The notes below the pieces were generated by a model that worked only from the letters and a program-made list of their open reading frames with translations, was not told the DNA's origin and ran no database searches. From Ulota crispa (Eukaryota > Streptophyta > Bryopsida > Orthotrichales > Orthotrichaceae), in NCBI GenBank assembly GCA_963920765.1, contig OY987245.1, positions 23,452,727-23,516,726 of the forward strand: a stretch of DNA of 64,000 nucleotides, in the 5' to 3' direction. Below are positions 12,388 to 22,790 of this stretch, one piece after another. Made by a program: the position numbers and the translations under genes. Every line of letters starts with the position of its first letter. Within the stretch, counting starts at the first letter, position 1.

Positions 12388-15300
12388 TTGAAGGGAGCAG
12401 CAGTGACCAAGCTAGGGCAGGAGTGTGTCTCTCTGGGGCAAATCAGTGCTCAAATGAGTTTGGGTGGAATGGATCGCAAGCTGTGTAGGGGAGGGCATGG
12501 ATGCCGCTCTTCTTGCAAGGTGGTAACGAATCTGGCGTTGCTGCTGCTGCTGCTGCTCGTTGTAGGTTTTGGTGTGCAGCCTTGTGCCGCGGATGACATC
12601 GTGCATGACGACTCGCTTGCTCCGTCGCAACCGGGTTGCTCCAACAGCTTCGTTCTTGTAACGTCCCTCTCTCTCTCTCTCGCTTGCCTCGCTTGCGCAA
12701 TCGTGCTAGGGTTTCTGTCCGCTTTGTGGCATCGCAATGAAAGTGGCGTTGTGCGTGTGGCTCCGCAAGGTTGTAGGTTAGGTTTGGCACTGGTGCTTTA
12801 TACTTGGAGCTGGTCTTAGAGGGATGAAGAAACAATTGCATATCCTTTCAATTGCACCCGTTTTTTAAAATTTCTACGGTGCATGACACTTATAACCAAC
12901 AACTCCCAATTCAAGTGGTTAGCCTAAGGCTTTGTCAAAAAACAAGTCATCAAAAATTCGAGGCTTAGGGTTTGTCCCGCTTGGTGGTGGAATTATTTTT
13001 GAGTTATCCCTTGAGCGCCCCAGCGCCCCAAATATGGGCTCTCAGAAATGAAAAAGTTCTTGTTTGACTTGTTATAATCCCTTTCCCTGTACTTTGGAGC
13101 TTGTCTCATTTAGATTTTGTGGATCTTGTTTGTGATGACAATTTGGTTGGATTGAGTAGGAGTGGGTCTATATTTTGATGAATATGGGCTGGGCGCTTAT
13201 TGTGTGTTGTGCTTTAGTATTTCTTGTTTGGCCAATAGTTGTTGGTTATAAGTGTTATGAACTATAGAGCGTTAATTGAGCAGGCGGTGTGCTTAGGGTT
13301 TAGTTGTTCAGGTCTGCACATAATTACCGTAGAGGGCACTTGCTTTTGAAGCTTTTGGAATTTGTCACAGCTAGGCACCTGCAACTCGGATATGATAACA
13401 TATTGTCCTCTTCTGAATCCATAAAACGATTCAGCTAGTGTGTTCTTTAGCTAGAGCTCCATGGGGGCGGTGCTGAATTTTGGGTAACCTCGGTGAATTT
13501 CGAAGACTTAAGAGTTGATGGACTGCTTCGAATTTTTAATGCTTGTATTACATAGGTATACGCCATAGAGAAGTATATGAGAAAGTTGAATTAGGATATG
13601 TTCACATTTGGTGTTAAGAGTATTAGTAGCAAAAAATTAGATGCATTTGGACACACCTTTAGATTGCATTCATATTGCTAAGACCCCTTTTAACACGAAG
13701 TGTGAACATAGCATTGGACTTGCCCGAAGCAGTACCATAGAATACTTCTACAGTGAATTCGACGTTAGGGCGAAGGCAATGTTCTGTGTTTTGGTTCAGA
13801 ATGGTAGCAATAGATACTTGCTATTCAATGGTATCAAGTACATTGGGACCTCTGCCTTTTCGCTTGAATTACTGAGGGATGTTATTCATATGTGGAATGG
13901 GCAAAAAATTAAGGTACCAGCCTAACCTCCCTAGTAGAACCCCAATCATCCAGAGGCACTTTAGACAACCCACCCCCACAGGTATTGTAGAAAACCAGAA
14001 TGGTGTTACAAGTTGCCTTATCGTTAGAAGCTACCTTGCATGGCATTACTGATCAAATTTAAATGCGGTTATGTCTGGCTTGAGCCTGCACCTCATATTC
14101 AATTTAGTAGTGGAGAGCAGAAAATTGGTAGGAATTACTCGAAGAAACCGGTTATGTATTTCGAAGGGTATGTTCATATTTAGTGTTAAGGGTGGTAGTA
14201 GCGAAGGAAAAGTAGATGCATTTGGCTGCATTCATATTGCTAATATCCCTCCTAATACCAAGTGTGAACACAGCCAAAGTCCCTTGAATTGCAGAAAAGG
14301 TGGTTAAAAATCCACTGGTTTTTACGAGCATATCTGGGAGTGAGTTTTGCTAATATTCCAGGAATTGTGTGGACAGGTCAAGGTTAGGAACTGGGTTGCA
14401 GGACAAGAGGAGCCAGAGGTGGTGGGCGTGGGTGCCAGATTCGGCAGGCTGATCACGGACCATGAACAAGAAGCTCATAGTGCTCCACTGGCAAAGCTGG
14501 ATCCCGAGGATGGATGCACTGATTCCATCAAGCCTGTAAGTCCTTGCAACCTGAAACGATGCTATTTTCAGAGCAGCAGATCTTGCAATAATCCATTTCG
14601 AAAGTTTTCGATTTTGTTGTGCAAGCCTTGAAAGTTTTTACTTATGCTTTCGTTATTGCCTTTACAGCTTCAAGGATTCACAGCCCTGGTTAGACGAGGC
14701 GACTGTGACTTCACAACCAAGGCAAGAGTGGCTCAGAAGGCAGGAGCGGTCGCTCTTCTTGTTGTAAATGACAAACAAGGTTCTCATTCTCTGTCTATTC
14801 GTCATTAAAATCTCCTGGTTTCTTTGGTTCTTTCCTATTGTGCAAGCGTCTTGTTGAATTAGGGCTACTTCATTCATGTTCTAGGTTCCCAATTCAAGTG
14901 GTTAGTCTAAGGCTTTGACAAAAAAAAAGGTTCTCAAAAATTTGAGTCCACCAAGATGAAGCTTAGGGTTTGTCCCACTTGGTGGTGGAATTACTTTTGA
15001 GCTAATGGGTATATGTGTTGTGCTTTAGTATTTCTTGTTTGGCCAATAGTTGTTGGTTATAAGTGTCATGCACTATAGGTCTTATATAACAGTTCACCAA
15101 CTAATGCATTTGCATTTCGGTACTTCGAAGAGTTCTTACAATTATTTGAACGATAGTGCCTATAATACCTAGATTAAGAGTACGCCAGGCATCTCAGCTA
15201 TTTTTGAACGATGTCCATGCAGAATTATACAAGATGGTATGCACTGAAAATGGAACCTTCACGGATATCACCATTCCGTCAATCATGTTACCGAAGGCAG

Positions 15301-18300
15301 CTGGAAACAATCTGGAGGATGCTTTGATTCTCAACGAAGAAGGTGAATTTACATCTCAGTTATGGTTGGATTTTTTGGTTAGCAAAACTACTGGATTTTT
15401 TGTGTAAAGGCGAGCACTACTGTTGATGTGATTATTTCAGTAAAGCCATGGATTCTATTAAGCTGGAATGAGCTCTTCTTTGTTTATCGACATTCGCTTT
15501 TTGGGGGACTTTAATTGTCTCTGTTGCTGCCGGGGTTTCAGTAAGAGTGTTACTGTACTCTCCAAGGAGGACACTCGTCGACATAGCCGAAGTGTTTTTG
15601 TGGTTGATGGCCGTGGGCACCATCTTGAGTGCGTCGTTCTGGTCAGCCTGGACTGCAAAGGAGACTGCACAAGAGCATTACCGTCGCCTGAAGGTATGGA
15701 GCTCTACCAACACCTGGTTTAGTGCATTATGCTTGCGTTTTGGTACTATACAATTTTTCTTAGTTTTCGTAATTTTTATGAGGAACACCTCACCTGCCTA
15801 CAACTGCGGAGAACTATGGTGCAATGACAAAACAACAAATCTATCATCTGCAGTTATAATAGGGAAAATTTCATGGATACCTCTGAAATTTGCAATATTT
15901 ACAATATCCCTGAAGTTTGCCAAATACTTACATAGATACCCCTGGTTTTTTAGAAATTACACAAATACCCTTGGTCCATAATTTTCAGGCGTTTGTTATG
16001 TCGTGCATGCCAGTTCTTTCTCCCTTGTGTGCACGCTGCTTCTTTTCCCTTCTATTGCACTCCTTGTTCTAACATTGGTCATGAAAGAAATACCGTGCAT
16101 AACAAAACAAACGCCTGAAAATATTGGACCAAGGGTATTTGTGTAATTTCTGAAAAACTATGGGTATCAATGTAAATATGGCAAACTTCAGGGGTATCCA
16201 TGAAATTTTCCCTTTACAGTATCGGTAGGTGTGATTAAGAAACTGCTTCTGTTTGGTACCAAATGTTAATCTTTTAGTGCGCTGTGTAAATCAGTTTCAA
16301 CTCACACCGGTTGAATTCGTTCATGTATCAGCAGGAACGACCAGTACGTCTAGCTGAGCAAATGCAGGTGGACGAAGGGGAATTCGAGAAAGAGGGCAAG
16401 GATGTGATTGATATCAATGTACTCTCTGCGGTGCTGTTTGTGTTGCTGGCTTCGGCATTTTTGATGCTCCTCTACTTCTACATGTCGGCTTGGTTTATGC
16501 GAGTATTAGTCATCCTTTTCTGCATCGGCGGCTTTGAGGCAAGTAAACAAATCATCTTGTTGGCTAATGCTTGTAATCATGTCTCTATTGTCATCCTCTG
16601 CTTGCAAGGTTTATTTGTTTTTCAGATTCTGGCTGATGTTTTCCAGCAACCCTGAATAACATGTGGTGTCAATTGTATTTCAGGGTTTGCAGACATGTCT
16701 CGTGTCCCTTCTGTACAGGTACTTGAAGCTCTCTACGTTGGTTTGATTGATTTCATAGCATCTTTGCTATTTTCAGCGGTCCTCATTTGTTCAATAGAAC
16801 AAGCAAGTGGATGATGTTTTTAAACTGACGATTCTGCATGTATTTTTGACAGGTGGTTCCCGAAGGCAGGAACAACCTTCTTCAATGTGCCTGTTATAGG
16901 AGCAGTATCTGTCCTTGCTGTTTGCCTCTCGCCCTTTTGCCTTACGTTTACTGTTGCCTGGGGCTACTATCGTTTGAACTCCTATGCCTGGATAGGCCAG
17001 GATATTCTCGTAAGTTTACTACTTCCTTGTGTCAATGGTATCAAACCAAAAAAATCACTTTTGGACATGTATTTATCTCACTAGTCTCAGTTTTCAGTTT
17101 TTCTCTTCTAAAGAGATACAAATTCAGAAACTTACTGCCTTCATGGATTTCAAACTGATAAAGGTGTTGTTGCTTGTGGTGGCAGGGAATTGCCCTCATT
17201 CTAACAGTTCTTCAGATTGTCCGGCTGCCCAACATCAAGGTATGATGCTCAATATCAATAAACATAACATATATTTGCTGGTACTCCTAGTATGATGCTT
17301 AGGACAGTGAAGTAGTCAGCAAATTAATACGGAAAATTCAAATTTTGTTTTTTTTAATGAACGCCTATTGTCTTGCAACCGCAGGTTTCCACAATTCTTT
17401 TGAGCTGCGCATTCCTTTATGATGTGTTTTGGGTCTTCATTTCGCCCTCATTCTTCCACGAGAGTGTGATGATTGTGGTAAGTACCTTTATTCCTCAATC
17501 CTCATTTGGCTAAAATTCAACGACTTTGGAAGATATGGTTAACATTTGCTTAGTTTTGCAATATCCATATCTTGGGCCTCTGCTAGAAATATACTGTACA
17601 GTAAAGGCAAGTTATTAGTTCATACAGGAAAACTATTCATAACCTTCAGAAATATGTTGTGCTCACGGTTTGATGTGGAAACCAACGGTGACAGGTCGCC
17701 CGAGGTGATAAAAGTGATGGTGAAGGGATACCGATGCTTTTAAAGGTCCCAAGGTTGTATGATCCTTGGGGAGGGTACAGTATCATTGGCTTTGGAGACA
17801 TTCTTCTGCCAGGGCTGTTGGTCTCGTTCTGCTTACGGTACTTGACTTTTTTACAAAGCCCTTACAAACATGCCCAGTTTTATAAATTTCTTTCATTGGT
17901 CCTATGACGTTGTCTCAAAGTCAAAATCTTATTTTTATGATGCAATCACTGTTAGAGAATCCACCCTTGAGAATTGTCCCTCTTTTTAATTGATCAATCT
18001 TATTTTAGGACCTGCCTTGAATGGTGTTGCAATTGACAAGCTTCAACAAGGCTTGATTTTCTAGAATAACCCAGGGGGTTATTTGTCGGTCTAAAAGAAA
18101 TATCTAAAAATTTCTTACCTCTGATAGCTGTTTCTGACAAATGCTGATGGTGGCAGGTATGACTGGACAGCAAGGAAGAGTTTGCTCCGGGGTTACTTTC
18201 TATGGTCCACTGTCGGTTATGGACTAGGTACAACATCTTCTACTTCAGCCCCTTCACATTGGAGTTCATTTTTTATTTTATAATTTATATTTCAAACCCA

Positions 18301-19174
18301 CAAAATGCAAGAGCATCGATTATTGTGGCTATTTTTCTTCTCTAGGTCTTTTTTGTAAGAATGTTAGCAGCTCAGGTCTGTGAAAGTACTAGTGGAAAGC
18401 GTTTGAGCCAGTTTGATAAATCCTTGTGCGATATAGTGTTTTGAGTTACTCAACTCTTTTTTTTTTAATGATTTAAATTATCCTCTGTAAAGGAGTCATT
18501 TTTATGTATAAATGTTGACTTATCCCCCGTGTCGACGTGGTTGCAGGATTGTTTCTGACTTACGTCGCTCTAAACGTCATGAATGGCAGTGGGCAACCTG
18601 CCCTCCTGTATATTGTGCCTTGCACTCTTGGTACATTTTCCTTAACCACATTGAGTTTGATATTTATTTCTCGGCCTAAGTGCTAAGCTATAACTAGAGA
18701 GTTCACCATGGAAGCTATTAATTATATGGGAACTTTTGAAACATATTTCTATTTTTCAAAGTAAAGGATGCGATTTCTTCCTCTTATCCGAATATTTTAT
18801 TATTTAAGTGATTAAACTCGTATAGATACAGGAGCGAATATTAACCATTGTAGCATTGATGGGTTAAGGTATGTCCTTTTCAATTAGAAAGCTAGTTTGA
18901 AACTAGTTAACACCAGACTCAACGTATAGTCTGTGTAGACTAGCTGGAGCTACAAATTTCTAGTGTTACAAGCTACTGTCTAGGTTGAATTATTAATTGG
19001 ATTTGATAAAAGCTGCTTATGTTTTTGTGTTTTTTTGTGTGAGCAGGCACTGTGCTGGTACTCGGGTGGTGGCGAGGGGAATTAAGATCTTTGTGGTTTA
19101 AAGGAGATTCCCTTGATCAATTTACAATGGATGCAGCACGGGTACATAATTCAGAAAGCAACCGGGGTGATTAG
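12388..19174 (+). CDS. Signal-peptide-peptidase-like intramembrane protease with PA domain (SPPL2-type), 14 exons
   Basis: GxGD aspartyl protease cutting peptide bonds within membranes of the secretory/endosomal system. Exons: 12388-12657, 14377-14535, 14668-14779, 15223-15342, 15542-15693, 16332-16538, 16684-16718, 16853-17009, 17186-17239, 17385-17477, 17695-17837, 18157-18227, 18547-18630, 19047-19174. All phases join, giving 594 residues. A hydrophobic signal ([14 protein letters not shown]) precedes a lumenal PA domain (about 75-205, with VGVGARFG and [11 protein letters not shown]). Multiple membrane segments follow. The catalytic FLYD (Asp435) and GFGD (Asp488) and the C-terminal QPAL (542-544) are all present. 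Order and motifs match plant SPPL2-5 proteins (about 540 residues). Met28 (12469) is an equally good start just before the signal. Exon 6 may start at 16335, and intron 6 uses a GC donor. I see no damage. Confidence 0.95.
12898..13268 (+). repeat. SINE-like repeat copy 1 (SPPL intron 1), split by a piggyBac-like insert
   Basis: Near-identical in order to 14884-15078: CCCAATTCAAGTGGTTAG, then CTAAGGCTTTG, AATTCGAGGC/AATTTGAGTC, GGGTTTGTCCC and GTGCTTTAGTATTTCTTG. The first motif resembles a Pol III A box and the second block a B box, so a tRNA-derived SINE is plausible but unproven. The copy is interrupted at 13004-13200. Confidence 0.6.
13004..13200. mobile_element. piggyBac-like MITE P1 (TTAT/TTAT flanks)
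   Basis: Starts CCCTTGAGCGCCCC and ends GGGCGC, flanked by TTAT at 13004-13007 and 13197-13200, a one-base variant of TTAA. Subterminal bases resemble those of 22415-22650. The sister repeat copy at 14884-15078 lacks the insert, which supports the boundaries, although its junction differs by a few bases. Confidence 0.65.
13594..13712. mobile_element. Short TIR element, GGATATGTTCACA family, copy 1
   Basis: About 119 bp in SPPL intron 1. The left end GGATATGTTCACATTTGGTG pairs with the inverted right end GCTATGTTCACACTTCGTG. The interior ATGCATTTGG...GCATTCATATTGCTAA is shared with 14166-14275. The insertion class is unknown, as no target duplication is clear. Confidence 0.6.
14166..14275. 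mobile_element. Short TIR element, GGATATGTTCACA family, copy 2
   Basis: About 110 bp in SPPL intron 1. The ends GGGTATGTTCATATTTAGTG and GGCTGTGTTCACACTTGGTA (inverted) match copy 1, and the interior also matches. A partial third copy is at about 32490-32593. Confidence 0.6.
14884..15078 (+). repeat. SINE-like repeat copy 2 (SPPL intron 3), uninterrupted
   Basis: Same unit as 12898-13268 without the piggyBac-like insert. It shares the 3' part TTTGGCCAATAGTTGTTGG and TATAAGTG. It has a poly-A-like run of nine near 14920. Confidence 0.6.
15861..16213. mobile_element. Hairpin MITE in SPPL intron 5
   Basis: About 353 bp. It starts AGGGAAAATTTCATGGATACC and ends with the complement. Pairing continues through AAGTTTGCCA, ACCCTTGGTCCA and TTTTCAGGCGTTTGTT for about 140 bases on each side. 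No clean target duplication was found. A one-armed relative lies near 57930-58018 (reverse orientation). Confidence 0.75.
16539..16683 (+). other. GC-AG intron (SPPL intron 6)
   Basis: Exon 6 ends ...GGCTTTGAG and the intron starts GCAAGT, not GT. The acceptor is TTTCAG before GGTTTGCAG. Only this junction yields the family-conserved FCIGGFE/GLQTCLV join in frame. The GCAAGT context fits the strong flanking consensus of GC-AG introns. Confidence 0.85.
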
Positions 19175-20040
19175 TGCTAATGCATTCAAGAATGGGCGAT
19201 TAGTGGACCAACATGCTCTATAGAAATCTGCATTTTGTGTAATTTTATGTCCAACACATGGTTAGTTCCGATTTTATCTTGGCATTGCAAGGCCCGAGAG
19301 GTAAATACTTTAGCCTTCAATTTTCAGGTACCTCGCCTCCATCTTAGCATCTCCTTGTTTAGTTTAAAGGATTTTGCTATGGAAGAGCCAAGGCTAGTTT
19401 GTTTCTATTTTCCCCCAGCGCACGGCAACCCCTTGGATTTTTACAATTTCATCTCCTGATTGCTTATGCCTCTTTTTTCCCTATACTTTTCAAGCTTGGG
19501 TCATTGTTGATGAAGCTATGCTTCTCGACTTTGGGAACAATATAGTAGTATTGCGGAATCTTGCTTAATGTCCCGTTTTCAAAGGGGCCTGTAATGTTGT
19601 TAACTTTTATTGATTTTCAAGTTGGAATCCGGTTTGTAAAATCAGCACTTTGTGTGTTTTCAGCATTCTTTTTCTTTAAGGTAGCCGCACCCATGGGCCA
19701 TGGGCGTCACTGACTTTGTGAGGGTGGTTATGGGTACTGAAGTGGTAGTTATGGGTGACAAAGTGACAATTGTGGGTGACTCTAAGATGGTTTTGAGTAC
19801 TCATCTCACTATTTAAGAACCAACAAGCCTTGTTTTTAACATCTCTTACTCATGGTTCCTACAATTTCAATGATTTTGGACTTTGAAAAATCTTTGTGCA
19901 CAAATGTTTGCAATTGGAACCTTGAAATTGATGCCAATATTTTTGGTTTCCATTTCCTAACTTACAGTATTTTTTCAAAGTTAGTCAATCGTTTTACCTA
20001 CTCCAAAACCCTTATTTCCACGCTTATGGGTGTGCCTACC
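19175..20040. other. SPPL 3' flank and spacer
   Basis: The start of this stretch should hold the 3' UTR. A repetitive GGGTGAC/GGGTACT segment lies at 19715-19800. No gene recognised. Confidence 0.4.
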
Positions 20041-20342
20041 TTACCCTTGAATGCCCAAACGTCCATTGATCATCTAAAAAACCTTGTAGGAGAGAAAAGT
20101 TGTTTTTCAATTGATTTTTTTTAAAGAAGTGATCATATATATATATATGGTGCATCATGGAAGGCAAAAAATTGTGCGAAGATCCATAGATATGGCGGTA
20201 GGTCCCGTGTTGCCCTCACAATTTTCATAAGGTTTGCATGCACTTTTTACTTTTGCAACTTTTAGAAATAATATTACAATGGGTGGGTACTTGTCACACC
20301 AATGTAAAGCACTATACAAATTGTTGAGCATTCAAGGGTTAA
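20041..20342. mobile_element. piggyBac-like MITE P13
   Basis: Ends CCCTTGAATGCCCAAA and (inverted) CCCTTGAATGCTCAAC, with TTAA on the right (20339-20342) and the variant TTAC on the left. The interior AGAAAAGTTGTTTTTCA...GAAGTGATCATAT is shared with P7 at 35394-35751, so these are one subfamily. Confidence 0.65.
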
Positions 20343-22146
20343 ATTTTATTATTTAGAAATGAAGTTTAAAAATGAATTTTGGATTGTGCAATTTGCTTAA
20401 CCTTGTTAATGCCAAGAGCACCATAAAAATGGCATTTGAATGACTTGGCAATAGTGTACATGATGTTTTAGAGCATTTCTTATGTAGTTATTATGTTGGG
20501 ATTTGCTTGGATGAAAGTTGCATTGGATGATGTTGGAAATTGTCTCATTAAGCTATTCATGCAACTAAAGTGGATCACAAAATATGTTATTCTATACCTT
20601 TCCTCCTTTTTAGATATTGTCTCAACTAATAATTAAGCACAATACTCTTCATTTGTTGTTGTGCCATCAAGAGTTTGATGCTTGTTAAACCTAAATATGC
20701 AAAATAGAGGTGATTATGAATTAGATTGTTATAAATTATGCAAAGACTATCATCTTTCACAATAATTTGAGAGTTAATATTGTACTGCACATAGAATGGA
20801 AGAACGGAACAAAACTCTAGAGTAGAACCTTGGAATTGCAATAGTGCAATTTATTAACTTAAAGTGTGCACTTGCATTAAAAGATAATTCCTAAATGCCC
20901 ATTGTCCCCATGAGGGACAAAATGGATTTTGGGTAGGCTTACTTTGTAGGGATTTTTCATTTTTTTCTTCTAGAAAACCACTTTGCAAGCTTTGAGTGGA
21001 GACAATTCTTTTATTGAAATCAAGATTACAATTCAAAAGGTATTGGTGTTTCGTAGGTTTCTTTTGTTCAAGGAGCAAGCAGAGCATACCATTTTCCATT
21101 GACTTCTCCCAAGAGCAACCAATGAAGGCAAGACCCTTCATTGGAGTATTTCCAAAGCAACACATTATTAAATAAATACATGATTGTTTTAAATAAATAC
21201 AATAACTTTTGAATTATAATAGTTACTAAAGATTTTGTTTTTCTTTCAACTTTTTTATTGTGGTTGTCAATAAAGGAGGACTCTTTCAATTCACCATGTG
21301 GATTTCTATATTTCAAAATCAACCCTTAGAAATCTAGTTTGCAAAATTCCCCAACATAGTGTGAATTTCAAACACATGTTTACGATGCAAGATGTGGTCT
21401 ATGTTTTTGTTGACCTTGACAATGTGTGGAAATATACCTAACATAATTTAGGTTATGTTGGATAAATCGTTACAACACCCATTTTGCAAAAACTGTCTCA
21501 TGTTGCAAAAACTGTCCATGAAATGTGGACAAAGGGACCTGAAAATTACGGGCCAAAGAATCTTTTACACCAAGTTCTAATAATCAATGAACCTCAATTT
21601 CTGCTGTCAACTCCACGTAACTTTCACATGCAAGATCTCATGGTTAGAGTCTTACAAAACAGGTTCTTTCTTTTTTTGGAATAAAATGAAACAGCAGGAT
21701 TGAGTGATATTTTTATGAGAAGATGGGCTTGGGGCCTTTAGGGAAAGAGTGCTCTGAAAATCTCTACTACCTAGAGTCAATGCACATGATTTCAAGCAAT
21801 TTGTATACAGAATGATCCGGCATAATTGACTTGACATAGCGACTAAGGACACAGCTTCTTATGGCACAAGCTATTTCCCAGGAGTGGGAGAAAATGGGAT
21901 GAGATTCTTCAATAACCACTGTGCACAGTTCAGTACACAAAAATGATGGGTCATTAATTCTGACCCTTTCTGTTGAGTATGTGCTTTCTCTGGTCCCTCA
22001 GAAAATGAAGAATCCTATACTGACATTTTACAAAGACTCAAAGAGCCATGCTACGAGCTAAGAAAGTATTCAACTTCACGCGGTCACAGAGACGGAAACT
22101 TATCCGTCACCAGCGAAATGTGAGCACCATTATGCAGTCTAACTTA
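20343..22146. other. Spacer without recognisable genes
   Basis: AT-rich with scattered short open frames lacking motifs. No paired termini or RNA gene recognised. Confidence 0.35.
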
Positions 22147-22414
22147 TAACCTCATATTCGTTAATTTGAGCCACTGGGGTGTCCCATTTTGTACGTCACC
22201 TTAAACCCATAAATTTACCTTAAATCAGATTCGAAGGTATCAGATTCAATTTGAGCCACTAAGATTTTTTCCCTGGCAAATTCCTCCTCTCAGGTGAGGA
22301 CATGTGTACATAAAAAAAATGTTGAGCTCAGTTTTAGGTGATCACATAAAACCTTCACCTCAAAATTCAAAAGTCCCAAAAAATATCCTTTGGCCCAAAA
22401 TAACAAATATCCTT
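22147..22414. mobile_element. AACACC-family MITE S1, worn copy
   Basis: About 268 bp, with worn ends (AACCTCATATTCGTTAATTTG on the left). The interior is typical of the family: CACCTTAAACCCATAAA, AGATTTTTTCCCT and CTCCTCTCAGGTGAGGAC. A piggyBac-like element abuts or slightly overlaps its right end. Confidence 0.65.
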
Positions 22415-22650
22415 TTAACCCCTGAGCGCCCAAGGGGCCATATTATGGCCTCTTGATTTTGAAAGTTTTCCTTATTTGACCGTTATAATCTTTTCAATGG
22501 TACAATGAAAGGACGTATCCTTTTCCTTAAAACTCCAGGCCAAATTGATACGGTCAATTTTTGTGAATCTCTTTTAGGTGAAAATTTGATTGGAATGAGT
22601 TCCAAAGGGTCTAGATTTGAGTGAACTTGTGTTGGGCGCTCAGGGGTTAA
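22415..22650. mobile_element. piggyBac-like MITE P2, TTAA flanks
   Basis: TTAA at 22415-22418 and 22647-22650 brackets an element starting CCCCTGAGCGCCC and ending GGGCGCTCAGGGG, that is, CCCCTGAGCGCCC inverted, a perfect 13-bp terminal repeat. It is 236 bp including the target sites, with no coding capacity. It lies just beyond the NLA stop codon. Confidence 0.85.
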
Positions 22651-22790
22651 GAGTGTTTTCAAATAACTAGTGCGAAAAGACTGAGCTAGAAAGTTCATCA
22701 CATTTTTGTAGGTTAATTTCTACATCGAGAATACCTTCAAAATTATACGATAGACTGGGAGTTGCTAGACTAGGACAATGGTTTTGCTAA

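Noticed and set aside
12412-12841. Minus-strand frames up to 132 residues
   Set aside because: Antisense of SPPL exon 1, whose plus-strand signal peptide and splice join to the PA domain are well supported.
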